This document shows positions 24,490 through 38,000 of a DNA stretch of 60,254 nt, one piece after another. Under the pieces are notes generated by a model. It did not search any database and was not told the DNA's origin. It was given only the letters and a program-made list of their open reading frames with translations. Both the position numbers and the translations under genes were made by a program. The DNA is from Welwitschia mirabilis (taxonomy: Eukaryota > Gnetophyta > Gnetopsida > Welwitschiales). The stretch lies in the NCBI GenBank assembly GCA_051453625.1, contig JBOZIK010000001.1:177336481-177396734 (forward strand). The letters run 5' to 3'. The first letter of the stretch is position 1. Each line of letters starts with the position of its first letter.

Positions 24490-27400
24490 AGTTCAAAAAA
24501 GTTTTGCCTTTCAAACTTTGATTAGGAAAGAAAGGAAGCAAGAAAGCTCTAAGTTTTGACTTGTTGTACCCTTCAATAAATCTTTACTTTAATGATATCC
24601 TACATTTTCCTAAAATAAACTTTAAACTATCAAGTATGAAGGCTCAGGTTATAGTGACATAATCTCATTTATCATATGAAATTGATGAACTCAATTTTTA
24701 CTTGATCCTTTATAAGAATGAAATAAAAAGAAAGAGTAAGAACCCTAGATATTCAAAATCCATAAAATTACAAAGACTCAAATCAACTTAATATAGAATT
24801 TTCTCAAATGATAATGGAACTTTATAACTAAGTTTTTAACCAAGAATTATTCATGACTTGAAATTAAAAGAAAAAATAATTATTATGCATTAAATCAAAT
24901 GAAGGTACATTATATCTATGGAAGAAATAAGCTAAAATGACTCCTTAAGCTACCCTTGAAGAAAGCTAACTTCCCAAATAAAGCACTTAACAAGTCATGT
25001 CAATTTGATGCTTAAGAGGTTCTATTCTTTTACCACAATTAAGATGTTTTAAAAGCGGCCTTAAAGCCCTTTTATAACTAAAGATGGAGGGTGGTTACAA
25101 GCCTTTGGCTTATAGTGTTAGATGAGTAGTTATAAAATATAACATGTTGCATTAGGTAGGGTGTTTGTTATCTTTTATTATGTAGAGATTATCATAATAA
25201 GATCAATACTTAGCTTCTATATTCTACTATGTCTACCAACTACTATCATTACCATCTATTTCCATCATCATCCTGCTCAGTAATATAACATGTCACTGTT
25301 GCATGTCATCATCATCATTATCATGTGTTGTCAAAGACATAAGGTACTTCCAATGTGTAATCTAATTAAATCCATAATTTCATTTGACTTAATTTTGCAT
25401 GAAAAATCAAGAACATAAGCTTGGAAGTATTCTACATAGAAGGATCAGTGGCACTAAGTGAGGCATATCCTTTAAAGAATAATAAATATCTTAAAAATTT
25501 CATGGAAAGATGATAATTTCATAATTAATATAAAAATGTAATAGAAGACATGTTCTATGATAAAACAATTATATTATTTTCTTTTATCAAGATAAATTAG
25601 TTAATTTACTTAATTATAATGTTAATTTTCACTTGTTAACACACCTCTTAACAAACATTTTTTAGACTCTTAGCAAAAAGTTAATAATGAAATATTTGAT
25701 CATGAAAAAGTTATCTAAGTTAAAATGTTCAAATGTGAAAATGATATATCTTTGAAAATTTATAATCAATTTTCTAAAATTAAGGCATAAAAAAACTCTA
25801 TAAAAAATAAATGTTTTACCCTTAATCAAAACTAAACTTTATCCTAAAAGTTTTAATGATAGAAAGTATTAATACTTTTAAGAACATAGCCTAAGAAAAA
25901 TATATATGATTTCTTTTATTGAAAGTAATGAAAAGAGATGTAACTAAGCTATGAAAATAGAAAAACTAACTAATGCTAGGTGATTAAAAGCATTTAAAAT
26001 ATAATGTTAATCTATAAAATTTGTTTATACCTCATGTGAATATTTATTTTGAATTAAAGGTAAAGTAAAATAGGTGGAGGAGATATAAAAATGTGTCAAA
26101 TTACTTAATCATAAAACTGATGAATAAATGAGAAAACCTCTTAAGTTAATGGTCCTTATTATATTTCTATAACTTTTTAGTAGATATTAATATTAAATAA
26201 GTGTTGTATCAATCAAGTAAGTTATAAGAATTTAAGAAATCATAGCAAAACTTAATATGAAGGTTAAAAGATAATAGGACTTAGATAGCCTTCAATTTCC
26301 ACCATTTTATTTCCTTTATTTTCATTTTTCATTAGTATATATCTCCTTAGTTTCAATACTTTGAATCACATTAAGCATTCAATGTTAATATAATTTTCTT
26401 AAAATAAAGTTAGCCATGTTATTTTTTAAAGAAATCAATGCTACATTATCAATAAGCACTTATAGCCTTGATGCAATTAACTATATCATCACTAGATCAT
26501 TAGAGCTGCATGACTAGCAAGTGTTCATAGCCTCGATGTAGCTAACTAAACTAAATTAAGTCACTAATGAGATATGTATTTAAATAAGATATCTTATTCT
26601 CATCGTTATTATTCTTATATTCATTTTTATGCACATTAGAGGGGTCATTGGCTTCTTATTCTAATCAAGAAAAATCTTGTCCCCATCAAAAGCTTTAAAC
26701 ATAAGGAACATACTATGTGGTATAATTCCACCTTTTTATCCATGTTTTACCAAAATTAAAGACCTTAATAAATCATTCCTTTAATAATGAAACTTGAAAT
26801 AAGTGCAACTTTTTCTTAAAAACCTATAACTGTACTTAATTTTAATCATTACGTAATTGATAATGAGATCATTTATTCTTATTTTTTCATTAAATGTCAT
26901 TAACTTACATCTATAAATCTTAGAAATTAATAAGTAAATGGATGGAATGTATGGTTTATGGGCTTAAGGAGATGGTTTGAAAATGGATTTAGTGCATGAA
27001 AAAGCTTAAGGGAATAGTGTAATAAGTGATGATGCATGATGGTTTTTATGAGAAAAACATCCTTAAGAAAAACTTGAATTCTTAAGAAGGGGTTTATTTT
27101 AAGGTTTTCAAAAGAATCAAAAACATTATGATTATAAGGTTTGGAGTTAAAAAATGACAGTCAAGAAATGGCATAGAATGAAAAATATTTTTAAAGAAAG
27201 ACTTTATACACTAGTTTAAAAATTCAGATAAAGCATGGAGTATGAAAATAGTAGAATCAAATGTTCAAAGTCTGATGGGGTCTATCCTATGGATTTTTTA
27301 TGCATTTCTAAAAAACAACATAGAATATCTTTCTTACAAGAAGGTTTAATAAAATTCAAAGGAATATGTACTACAATACTCTATGGCAATTCCAAAGCAT

Positions 27401-27600
27401 CAAAGTAGTTTTTTCTCCATAATTAATATTTGATTCAAAATAAGGAAAAACATTTAACTTTTAAGGAAAATATTTAGAGTTATTAGTAGAATTAACTTCT
27501 TTATGATTTCTTAGTAATTTCATCATATTAAAAATATTCAAGTTTATAGTTATGTTATTGAATGATATTTTTATTTAATCACTCTTACAATTAATAATAA
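24490..27600. other. No gene recognised
   Basis: AT-rich sequence without a supported ORF or RNA gene. A weak duplication of about 60 bp occurs at 26455-26560 (GCACTTATAGCCTTGATG versus GTGTTCATAGCCTCGATG). It may hold the eroded pol region of the gypsy relic to the right, but no RT motif was visible. Confidence 0.4.
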
Positions 27601-27689
27601 TATTGGATGTCATAAGGAGAGGAGTTCCTAGAATGATTGATAATACTTATCTTTTATTGTTTTCATCTCTAAAGCATTGAAGTCTACTA

Positions 27690-28760
27690 GAAAATTATAG
27701 CTATTACATCTTTAGCTATTCCTAATGATGACTTCATAAAGTTATCAGTCAATTAAAATAGGACTTCAGTTTTTTTAAGATCTTTTAGGCTACGTTCCTT
27801 GTACACATAATGAGATAGAATGTTAATACTTGCTCCAAGGTCTAATAAGGCTTACTTAATATTTTTATATCCAATTGTAATGGCTATCATTAGAAATTAA
27901 GATCTTTATAATGAGGAAAAAATTATTTTTAAATGAACATATTGGTTTGTTATAATAAAAAGAATTTATTTTTCACATGCATGCATCTCTTCGTTGTGCA
28001 CATATCTTTAACAAATTTTGATATAAAGGCATCTATTAATTACTTCTTAAAAAGCATGTTGATTTTTACTTCCTTGAAAATTCTACGCCCTTTAGATATT
28101 ATTTTTCTATGTTTTCTTTTCTAAGACATTAGAAAAAATGGTAAAGGCTCTTTATAGGTATATAAAGGTTCTTCTAATTTATTTACTATTTTCTTATTTA
28201 GTTCTTGGGTTAAAGATAAATATTCCTTACAAAAAGTTTTAGATGACTTTGTGTCCTTTACCTTTTATTTTCCTTAATATTTAAATTAATTTTGATAATT
28301 TATTTTTTTACTACTCCAAAGATAAATAGATTTGATTTGTTTCATTTGGCTTAATAATTCTTCTATGAACCTAATTCCTTTTAGATTTAGCTATGAGTTC
28401 ATAAGAAGTTTACTTATTTATATTTGATTTATTGTAGAGAGAATCTAGTTTTAGGTTTGTTGAAGCTGTTAAAGAACTCGAGTGATGTTTTGAATTATTT
28501 ATCTAAGTTTATTTAATGAGGAGGAATGGTGTTTCAAAGTTTGTTTATAATCCCAATTAAGTTTGACTTGGATTTTCATAAAAGTTTTTATTAATTCCTA
28601 CAAAAGGGGTGGATGAAGATTATTTTTGGTAATTGAATGAAAAGGGATGAGAGGATGATGAAGAAAAAGGATTTCTTAATTGGTTATTCTAATTTTAACT
28701 ATAAGAATTATTCTATTTTTAAAAAATTTCAAGTAATTCCTTTATGTGAAGTTGTTAGTG
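27690..28760 (-). pseudogene. Athila-like gypsy gag/protease relic
   Basis: On the minus strand, 27851-27750 reads ALLDLGASINILSHYVYKE, then LKDLKKTEV. This is the Athila/Tat-type retroviral protease signature (ALLDLGASVNILPYSVYK...LKKT), including the D-L/T-G-A active-site region. Upstream on the same strand (about 28700-28560) NQLRNPFSSS... and NPSQ are consistent with the end of gag, and 28440-28330 includes LNLKGIRFIEELLSQM, like the segment between gag and protease. Frameshifts and stops are abundant. RT, RNase H, integrase and LTRs were not found nearby, so this is an eroded fragment. Confidence 0.7.
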
Positions 28761-28799
28761 TTCAAAAAAGGTCATTCTTCTAATTTTTCACTAGTGTCC

Positions 28800-30620
28800 A
28801 ACTACATTAACTTGCTTATTTATAATATGCTAAAATAAGGAAATAAATGGGTACTTGACTATTTCATGGATATCTAACATAACCAAGTCTTTGGTTGGAC
28901 TTAAGAAGAATGATTTTTTAATTAAGTTAAATTATATGATTAACTATCATTATGATTCAATTAAGTTATGATTGAGAGACTAACCTTTTAATCATCTGTA
29001 AGATACACATAAGGAGAACTATATTATAATAGCTCATCTTACTAATACAATAACCAACTTAAGCTTATTTAGAAATATCAATTAAGAACACATAATAAAC
29101 ATGTAAATGTGTGGTTGAGTGGATGGTTTTACCAACTAATAATCAACCAAACCTATGTATCCTCATCCAAAGGAGTTCAAATCATATGTAGTTCTATTTT
29201 GGACCTTGCTCCAATATGAATGGGCATGCAATGATCAAGTGCATGGTTCACTGCAAAGGTAATGCAAGAATGCAATATGTAAAATGCATTAATGCAACTC
29301 AATAATGCATTTCTTATGCAACAAAGTAGCTTAAAAATGCATTTAATATGCTGCAAGACATAAAAAATATGATTGCTAAAAGTATTTTTATTTTTATTTT
29401 TATTTTTTGCCTCTTATTTTCTTTTTTTCCCTCTCTTTATAGATATAACAAACCTCTTAATCACTTGGCCATAGTAATCCATTAGTAACCTTAATCACCA
29501 AGCATAGGAGACCCCTCATATCTCCCCACATCTTGGTAAGAGCCAATGGAATGAAAAAATACATATTTTTTATTATAAAATCATGTTTCATATCATCACA
29601 TGCATAATAAATCAAATACATACTTTTGACATTCAATTCATATGCTTAAACATATAAGAAACAAATTTAAGTATGCATATCTTGAATGCAATAAGTCATA
29701 CTTGATGTAATCATAACTATTAAGAAATGTTCTTAACCTACATCATTATAAAATTAGAATATGCACATAATAATTAGATTGAATCATGCTATAATCATCC
29801 ATGATCATTAGGAAATATAGCCATCAATATCTTTAATTTAATATAGATAAATTCCTATAAGTGGTTAAGAGTAATACGAGCATTTTACTGAAATAAATAT
29901 AATAATGACATTCTCTTAAGAGCCCATCTAAAAGTCTAAAAGAAAGATTTTGAAGAAAAAGGCTAGTAGTTAGGCATACTAAATTATAATTAATATTCAA
30001 TATAGAGGCTTGTAATGATAATATAAATAAATTAAGATCATCTCATTATCTTCATCTAAATACCATATTATTACCTTTTAAAATATTTATGTCTATTGTA
30101 TTCTAAAGTTCAAAAATAAAATAAAACTATTAATTTTGCAATATATTCTAGAACCTAAATATAACTCAGTTATGCTTCTACATCCTTCCTACTTTAAAAA
30201 GATATATTATTACAAATAGAGCAAGCTTTAATGTAACATGATAAAAGCAATTAGTACATAATTCATAAAAACATGTTCTTTGAAATAAAGAACAATTTTA
30301 GGAACATAGTCTTTTAAAAAAATATAATAGAAATAGAAAGAAAAAGATAATAAATATTAAAAAGAATTACTTTCAAACATTTCAAAGGTTCATGCCTATG
30401 AATAATGGTTTTTATACTGTAAATTGTGTTTTCTTGTCTTCCTTATATTTACCATGATATATTTCTCATAACATAAGTTTTTGACTTATTCTATGTATTA
30501 TAACTGAGTTTTGGTTTCATCTCAAAGTATTCCTAAGCTATATCATATTTCGTCTAAGCCACCTCAAGTCAATTTCCTATAAACTACCTTATAGTGAGTA
30601 AGACAACCTATCAAAGACAC
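28800..30620. other. No gene recognised; ATGCA-rich patch near 29270-29365
   Basis: AT-rich sequence without coding potential. Between about 29265 and 29365 there are many ATGCA/TGCAT words, several as the palindrome AATGCATT. This resembles RY-type elements, but a decayed simple repeat is as likely. Confidence 0.4.
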
Positions 30621-30625
30621 TTGAT

Positions 30626-30648
30626 GATAAATAAATAAATAAATAAAT
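30626..30648 (+). repeat. (AAAT)n microsatellite
   Basis: Five to six tandem AAAT units. Confidence 0.9.
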
Positions 30649-31499
30649 ATCTTATAAAAATAATTAAACCTAATTAACTATGAAATTAATCACTATAAAA
30701 AACTTTTTTTTATTACATCTATTCATTGCATGCTTAATAGAAAAATAGCTATAAGGGCTGTACAATGTTAGTTGATGAATTCTCTTAGTGGTAACTCTCA
30801 TGTTGAAATAAAATCAAATCCCTTCTTCAATTGAAGGCATGTAGATCCTTTTCTTGTTATATCCCTTAGCTTTGGTTGTAATCCAAAGTAGTATTAGTAG
30901 CCTCCAAAACATCAATATAAAATCTATGAGGAATCAGAGGTTAAGGCCAAAGCATTATCTATGGATGGAAACGGAGCAGAGTCAACAAATTGTGAATTAG
31001 CATTGCATAGAGCATTATTAACTGTAGGAATTACACCCTCTCCTGATTCATTCTATTGAAATAGAAGTATAAATTCTCTTCATCTAGAGTGTTTTATGAT
31101 ACATGCGATGGCTTACACAAAAGGGGCATCACTAAGAGAGATGCTCATAAAAATGAGGACATATCATGTCATTGTTGGTCTATAGAAAGAACTTTGATTC
31201 ACTGAATGAATTGATGAGGGCCTTTTTTTTGTGCTCTTTGCTATTTTTATAAAAGCATTTGTTGTATACCGAAAGCATCACATAATGTCATGCATTCATT
31301 CTTTAAAACCCTAGGAGCTTTCATGCAACCTCATATCTATTGGAGAATTTTACTAAATGGAGAGACAAAGTGAAAGGAAACTTGATTCTACGGATTAAAT
31401 TGATTTATTAACTTGGAGCATTGCCTATTAAATAGGTTGTACAATGAGCATAACTTGAGGAGAAAGTAACTAACTTAGCTAAAAAAATATGTAACGTTT

Positions 31500-32282
31500 N
31501 NNNNNNNNNNNNNNNNNNNNNNNNNNNNNNNNNNNNNNNNNNNNNNNNNNNNNNNNNNNNNNNNNNNNNNNNNNNNNNNNNNNNNNNNNNNNNNNNNNNN
31601 NNNNNNNNNNNNNNNNNNNNNNNNNNNNNNNNNNNNNNNNNNNNNNNNNNNNNNNNNNNNNNNNNNNNNNNNNNNNNNNNNNNNNNNNNNNNNNNNNNNN
31701 NNNNNNNNNNNNNNNNNNNNNNNNNNNNNNNNNNNNNNNNNNNNNNNNNNNNNNNNNNNNNNNNNNNNNNNNNNNNNNNNNNNNNNNNNNNNNNNNNNNN
31801 NNNNNNNNNNNNNNNNNNNNNNNNNNNNNNNNNNNNNNNNNNNNNNNNNNNNNNNNNNNNNNNNNNNNNNNNNNNNNNNNNNNNNNNNNNNNNNNNNNNN
31901 NNNNNNNNNNNNNNNNNNNNNNNNNNNNNNNNNNNNNNNNNNNNNNNNNNNNNNNNNNNNNNNNNNNNNNNNNNNNNNNNNNNNNNNNNNNNNNNNNNNN
32001 NNNNNNNNNNNNNNNNNNNNNNNNNNNNNNNNNNNNNNNNNNNNNNNNNNNNNNNNNNNNNNNNNNNNNNNNNNNNNNNNNNNNNNNNNNNNNNNNNNNN
32101 NNNNNNNNNNNNNNNNNNNNNNNNNNNNNNNNNNNNNNNNNNNNNNNNNNNNNNNNNNNNNNNNNNNNNNNNNNNNNNNNNNNNNNNNNNNNNNNNNNNN
32201 NNNNNNNNNNNNNNNNNNNNNNNNNNNNNNNNNNNNNNNNNNNNNNNNNNNNNNNNNNNNNNNNNNNNNNNNNNNNNNNNNN
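31500..32282. other. Assembly gap (783 N), probably hides the 5' part of an LTR
   Basis: The sequence directly right of the gap is the 3' half of a family A LTR. In the copy at 21061, the part left of the equivalent point is about 0.9 kb long and motif-rich. The gap therefore most likely covers that array. Confidence 0.9.
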
Positions 32283-32552
32283 TGTGCATTTGTGCATCCA
32301 TCTCACTTTTCTTTATTCTTGGTTGAGGATAAGCCACAAAATCCTCATTGGTTGTGAGAAGTTATTTGATGAGCCTGAAAACCAATCATTTGAGTTAATA
32401 CATGCCAGCCAGGACAAGGAGTCTATCCACCAGTATATATCTTATTTTAGCATATTTTTGTGTATTAGTTTTTATAGGTTATTGAGCAACGAGAAGACAA
32501 AAATTCGAAAAGGACCTATTCACCCTCCTTTAGGGTCGATCCACATTTGTCA
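32283..32552 (+). mobile_element. LTR of family A, 3' part, copy 2
   Basis: Aligns closely with 21974-22267: TGTGCATTTRTGCATCC, TTCTTGGTTGAGGATAAGCC, CCTCATTGGTTGTGA, then GACCTATTCACC and GATCCACRTTTRTCA at the end. It lacks an internal segment present in copy 1 (CAAGGCTAAAGGGTGGTG). Short open frames over it are not genes. Confidence 0.9.
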
Positions 32553-32559
32553 AGAAGAT

Positions 32560-33690
32560 TCTAGTACACATGTGATGTAAAAGAAACTAGAAAATGCACT
32601 CAACATTTAATAATGTAATATAAACATGGGTACCAAGCATTAAAGTAAACTTCATTATTAATTGACTAATTAAGACCTCATCAATCAATCGTGTTTGCAA
32701 ATTTCTCAAATTTATCCTTGATCTTGATTTAAACCTAATGGAATGGATAATTACAATAAAATAAATATTATAATAAGAAGATGTAATGATCTAACAATAT
32801 ATGGAAGGAAATAAAATATTGTGAAACCAATCTTCTTAATAGAAAAAGACATCATAGAAACAAAACAAGTGAAGAAGAATTCATGAAACTTTGATAAATG
32901 CCTAAGCTCAAAATATTTTTCTTTACGCTTCAAACTTCAAACTCCACACTAAAAGATAAAATGGTAAGAAGAGGAGGAGTTAAAAAGCATGAAAAGATTT
33001 TTGATAGCATATACTCACTTGATAATAAATGAATTTATAAGATAGTAAAGGGCTTTATTGAAAGGTAAATGAAAGACTAAAGTTCTTGATGCAATTGATC
33101 ATAAACCATGCATATCATTTTATACATAAGGTACTATGATCACATTGAATTGAAGAATTTTAATCATTAACAAGTTAGATGAGCTTCATTACTACATGTT
33201 AAATGAAAAGAAGTTATGATGTTTATAACATGTGTACCTCCTTAGGGTGATAATTTCCTGCTTTAGGTAGCAAAATTAACCACATACATCATTTCCTCAT
33301 TCAAGTTCCTTCTCAATCCTTTATAAATCATAATCATATTTAATGAACCAATGTCTATGTAAAACTAATAAGATGAGAATGTGGAAGATTGATAAGCTAA
33401 AGGATCATTACATAGACAAAGCCATCATGGGCTAAGTTTTTGAAGAATTAATGAAGGAATAATAATTTTGTACAAATTGATATATCAATGGATGGATTTC
33501 CATGTTCTTCAAATTCTTTAAAAAACCTTCATTATCTCCTATTTTGATTTTGCGAGGATAGATTATTCAATTCGTAGGATGAATACCTTTCTGATCAGGA
33601 TAATGTTTGGAAAAAAATGTGATTGATCTATGCAAAAGTAATAAAGTAAGAGGACTTCATTAATAGAATGTAAAATTTATTTAATGCATA
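32560..33690. other. No gene recognised
   Basis: AT-rich flank of the LTR. No coding, RNA or repeat feature is supported. Confidence 0.45.
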
Positions 33691-33694
33691 AAAT

Positions 33695-33886
33695 TTGGAC
33701 ATGATTAAAATAATCTATAAAACCAAAGTCATCCTATTCAGTAGGAAGGCAATAGATATTCAAGGCCACTCTAGTCAAATCTTTTCTAGTATTAGACGTC
33801 AATCAACCATGTATAGTTTTTTAAAATTACCATTAGTTTATTATAAACTTGTTTCGAAGGACTTCAACAAGAACAATATTAAGTAA
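33695..33886 (+). pseudogene. Possible LINE RT thumb fragment
   Basis: The frame contains KTKVILFSRKA followed by FLKLPLVYYKLVSKDF. This resembles the plant LINE segment KSKV.FS...... YLGLPL......DF. It is short, and it is on the opposite strand to the large LINE at 34.3-38 kb, so it would be a separate insertion. Chance similarity is possible. Confidence 0.3.
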
Positions 33887-35302
33887 AGATAAGAATTGTT
33901 TTGCATACCATATATTTACTACTAACTAAAAGCCATTTAGATTTCCATCTATCTACATTTTTTGAATCTTCTCTAAAACCCACTTCGTAAGGTCTGTAGG
34001 AGATCTAGAAAATGAAAAAATAATTTTTAAAACTTTAAAAATATATATTGGTTGAATTATAAATCAAGGTAAAGGAGAAATCCATTAATAATTTTTAAAT
34101 AAAGTGAAAATAGAAGATTTTTCTCATTGATCTAGATAACATATAATATTGATCTATTTAATAAAGAATGGGAGAAAGAATTGATCTATCATTATTAATA
34201 ATAAAAAAGAAATTATCTACAAAATGCATGTTAAGGAGATGTTTGTGATCTTATTGAATTTAAACATCTTGAATGAAGCTTTATTATAAAAATCAATAGA
34301 AAGAATAAATAAATAACAATCTAAAGCACAACCTTATTAAAGAAATCACTTAATTGTAAAGGTATTTGAAATACCATGCTAAGTAGCTACATAGGCATCA
34401 GTGTCCTTGAATAAGCAAGTAAGTGAATGAACAAAATTGATGCCAAAACTACCTTCTTCATGCATTTCAAAATAAAACTCCATTGAATTACTTCATGTGC
34501 TTTTGCATAATCTAGTTTAATAAAGACAACATCTTGATCAAAATTTTTTGTCTGTTTCCTTCTCATGTAACAACCACATTGTTGAGAATATATCTATCTT
34601 TAATAAATCTAGTGTGTTCTTCACAAATAATATATAATAGAATAAATTTTAATTAATTAGTTAAATATTTTAGCTAAAATTTTATATGAAACATTAAGCA
34701 ATGTGATAAGATGCTAGTCCGTAATAATATAGGATCTTCAGATTTGGAAAGGAGTTAAACAACTACATTTATTGATGCAAGACCCTGAAGAGCCTTAATG
34801 AATGGCCTCCTAAATCATCTTCTAATAATCCTTTCCTATGATATTGTAATGATTTTTATAAAATTCAGCTAAAAAACTATTAATCCTAGGAATTTTTCAT
34901 TGGTTAAATCGAGAGATGCCTCTTTAATTTTCTCAAAAGGAATATGTATTTCCAAAATAGAGTTATAAGCTGAAGTAATTTTGCTAGGAATGAAAGTAGT
35001 ATTCTAATAAGAGATAATGGGATCAAAAACCTTTACTTTAAAGATAGTTATAAAATAATTTGTTACATAGTTTAAAATATGATCTACCTTAGCAACTAAT
35101 ATATTATCAATAAGAAACTAAGAGAGGCTTTGATTCTTACCTACCTAGAATTTAAAGGATTTCAAAAACTCTTTACAATTATCATTCTAAATGTGTAGAT
35201 ATGTTAATCTACTGTTAATTAAAGCTTTAGAAGCATAATAAACATCCTCAACTCGTAAGTCTCTCATTGTAGAATTTCCTAATTCTACATGTATTGTGAT
35301 AA

Positions 35303-36261
35303 GCAATTTAACTTAATAGAGTGAGAAGGGTGAGGCTCTACCTTTCAGGAAATATTAAGCCATTGTTTTACTTTTTTCTAAGTAAATGACTAAAAATGAA
35401 ATCAGGGATTGATTTCTAAAATAATTATTACTAGAAAATTAAATATCTACAAAGATTTAAAAGTAATTAGACAAAATTACATTTATTAAACTTTAAAAGT
35501 AAAATGATTAAATCAAATGAAGCTAAAACATAAATCCGATCTAATCTACTTAGGATGCAAGGAGAACTATTTATATAATTAATCTAATAAAGGTTTATTG
35601 AGTAAAAGTGGAATTAATTTAAGTTTGTTTTTTGATTACACAAAATTAATCCTCAAAAGTCATTGAAGCTAGAAGTTCTAAATCTTTAATAGATCAAAAA
35701 ATAAGACTTATTTTGTCATTTAGAGACTCTAACATATTAATATATCTTTCAAAATACAAAGAACAGTAGAAAGCCTAGAAGCCAATTCTTACCATGAAAT
35801 GCAACAACCACCAGAATCATTATGAACATGAAGAAAACAAATATTAAAACTTCTAAAGTAGAAGGTAAGGTAGCCCAAACAACGCTTTGATCACTATCTC
35901 AATCAAAAATTTGTAAGAATGGCTTTTGTCTAGGATGGAAACTAATAAAAGCACCCACTCGACCATCAAAATAACTAGTGGAAGTGTTAAATACATTATG
36001 AATAAAATGCTAATAAGCAAAATCCATATCAAAATATGAAATTCTAATTTCTTGAAGAAGAATAAAGTTATTAGATGTAATATAATAAAGATAAAGATTA
36101 AAATGTTTTTTTATAAATCTTATCTATAAGGCCTCATACAATCCATGAAACAATATTATGAGGAAGTAGAATGGGACATGTCTTAATTAACCTTTGATAA
36201 ATTAGTATTTAGTTGTGAATCCACATCCATTCCCAAAGACCATGTAAAAAAGGTATTGAAA
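35303..36261 (-). repeat. LINE endonuclease region, tandem unit 1
   Basis: Pairs with 36262-37205 at a constant offset of about 959 bp, for example GTGAGAAGG at 35321 and 36280. On the minus strand it reads RYINMLESLNDKI, which corresponds to the GDFN...DK block of the L1 endonuclease, followed by LELLA. By eye the two units are roughly 80-85 percent identical. Confidence 0.85.
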
Positions 36262-37205
36262 GTAATTTAACTCAATGCAGTGAGAAGGATGGGGCTCTTC
36301 CTTTCATAAAATCTTAAGCCACTATTTCCCCTTTTTCTAAGTAAACGATTAAAATGCAAGTAGAGATTTATTTTTGAAATAATTATTACTAGGAAATTCA
36401 ATATCTATGAAGATTTCAAAGTAATTAGATAAAATTGCATTTATTAAACTCTAAAACTAAAATGATTGGATCAAATGGAGCTAAAACATAAATCTAATCT
36501 AATCTAACTTAGGATGCAAGTAGAACTATTTTTATAATTAATCTAATAAAATTTTATTGATTAGATGTGGAATTAATTTGAGTTTCTTTGTTGATTATAC
36601 AAAATTACTCCTTTAAAGTCACCCAAGCTAGAAGTTCTAAATATTTTATGAATCAAAAGATACCACCTATTTTGTCAGTTAGAGATTCTAACATATTAAT
36701 ATCTCTTTCCAAAATCTAAGAAACATTAGGAAGTCTAGAAGCTAGTTCTTACTATAAAATGTAAGAACTCCTAACCTCATTAAGAGCATGAAGAAAACAA
36801 ATATCAAAACTTTCAAAAGTAGAAGGCAAGATAACTCAAACAACACTTTGATCACTATCTTAACCAAAAATTTGTAAGGATGGCTTTTGTCTATGATGGA
36901 AACTAATCAAAGCATCCACTCTACTTTCAAAATGACCAATGGAACTGTGAAATACATTATGAATAAAATGCTACTAAACATAACCCATATTAAAAGATGA
37001 AATCCTAATTTCTTGAAGAAGAATAAAGTCAATAGATATAATATAATGAAAACAAAGATCAACATGTCTATAAGGACTTATACATTCTATGAAAAAATAA
37101 TTATGAGAAAGTAAAATGGGAGATGTCCTAATTAATCTTTGATAAATTAGTATTTAATTGTGAATCAACATCCATACCCAAAGACATGTAGAAAAGGTGT
37201 TGGAA
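36262..37205 (-). repeat. LINE endonuclease region, tandem unit 2
   Basis: Second unit of the direct duplication. Minus-strand reading gives DALISFHHRQKPSLQIF (endonuclease middle part) and RDINMLESLTDKIGGIF, then LELLAWVTLK. This unit is closer to the family form (GDFN...DK.GG...LL.W..LK) than unit 1. Confidence 0.85.
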
Positions 37206-38000
37206 GTAAAAATGCAATCTACGAATAACTTGTTCAAAATAGAAGGAAGAGCATTCTACCTTTCTTTTTATTTTAACTTCTTAAGATGACTGCCACTAAC
37301 ATCTTAGTTTTTAGATTCTAACAACATAAAACTCTCTCCATCTACAAGAGTTTTGGATGAATTTGAAATATTCTTACAAATAATATTTAAAGTATGAAAT
37401 TTTTGTTTGAAGCATTTTATTGAATCTAAACTATAGGTTATTTATTGGAATAATTATTTGAAGATGGGAAGGAACCAACTTGATATCCTGAGTTACTTAC
37501 TATAGAACAAGTATTATTTTTAGTCTTCCATTTTATGTTTCTTCTTTAGAAAAGGGTCGGTCTTGAAAAGATGATATTCATTGTGGCAATAATTACAATA
37601 ATTTAGAAGATTAAAATAAATGATACGCTAATAGAAGATCGCATTCCATGCTTTTAATGTAAGGTTTTTCTTTCTCGTAGTTAGATTTACTTTAATAAGG
37701 TATCATCAAGAAACACTTCTAGCAAAATCACCTTCTTTCGAATGAAAAATAGTACCAAGAAGCTTGATAATCTCCTACTCTGATGGTTAAAAATTCAAAG
37801 GTAGATTGGGAATTTAAACCATGTAAGGCACCATTAAATGCTTAGGATTATTTACATTGAAATCACGCTCCCATTTTCAAATAAAAGAACAAAATATTTA
37901 TGGATAAAATAGTTAAATATTAATAGCTCTTTGTGAGCTATTTATCAATTCAAGGATTAAAAAAAGTTCCACATAAAATATTGAATGTTTTTACTAAAAT

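Larger units (their letters stand above)
34300..38000 (-). mobile_element. L1-type LINE relic with ORF1, duplicated EN and RT
   Basis: In minus-strand order: an ORF1 DUF4283-like segment near 37900-37790 (KWERDF...VPYMV.IPNLPLNF); a decayed CCHC knuckle near 37620-37570 (CNYCHNEYHLF); the endonuclease region twice (36262-37205 and 35303-36261); then RT. RT landmarks are LNFIKII...RRPFIKALQGLASINVV near 34870-34770, NVSYKILAKI near 34690, EEHTRFIKDRYILNNVVV (34624-34570; family E.Q.GFI..R.I.DN) and FIKLDYAKAHEVIQWSF (34524-34474; family F.KLD..KAYD.V.W.FL). Stops and frameshifts occur in every part. The element copied itself through an RNA intermediate; this copy is dead. The poly(A) end was not located. 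Confidence 0.8.

Noticed and set aside
31408-32337. Two minus-strand frames of 275-309 codons
   Set aside because: Almost entirely translated N from the assembly gap.
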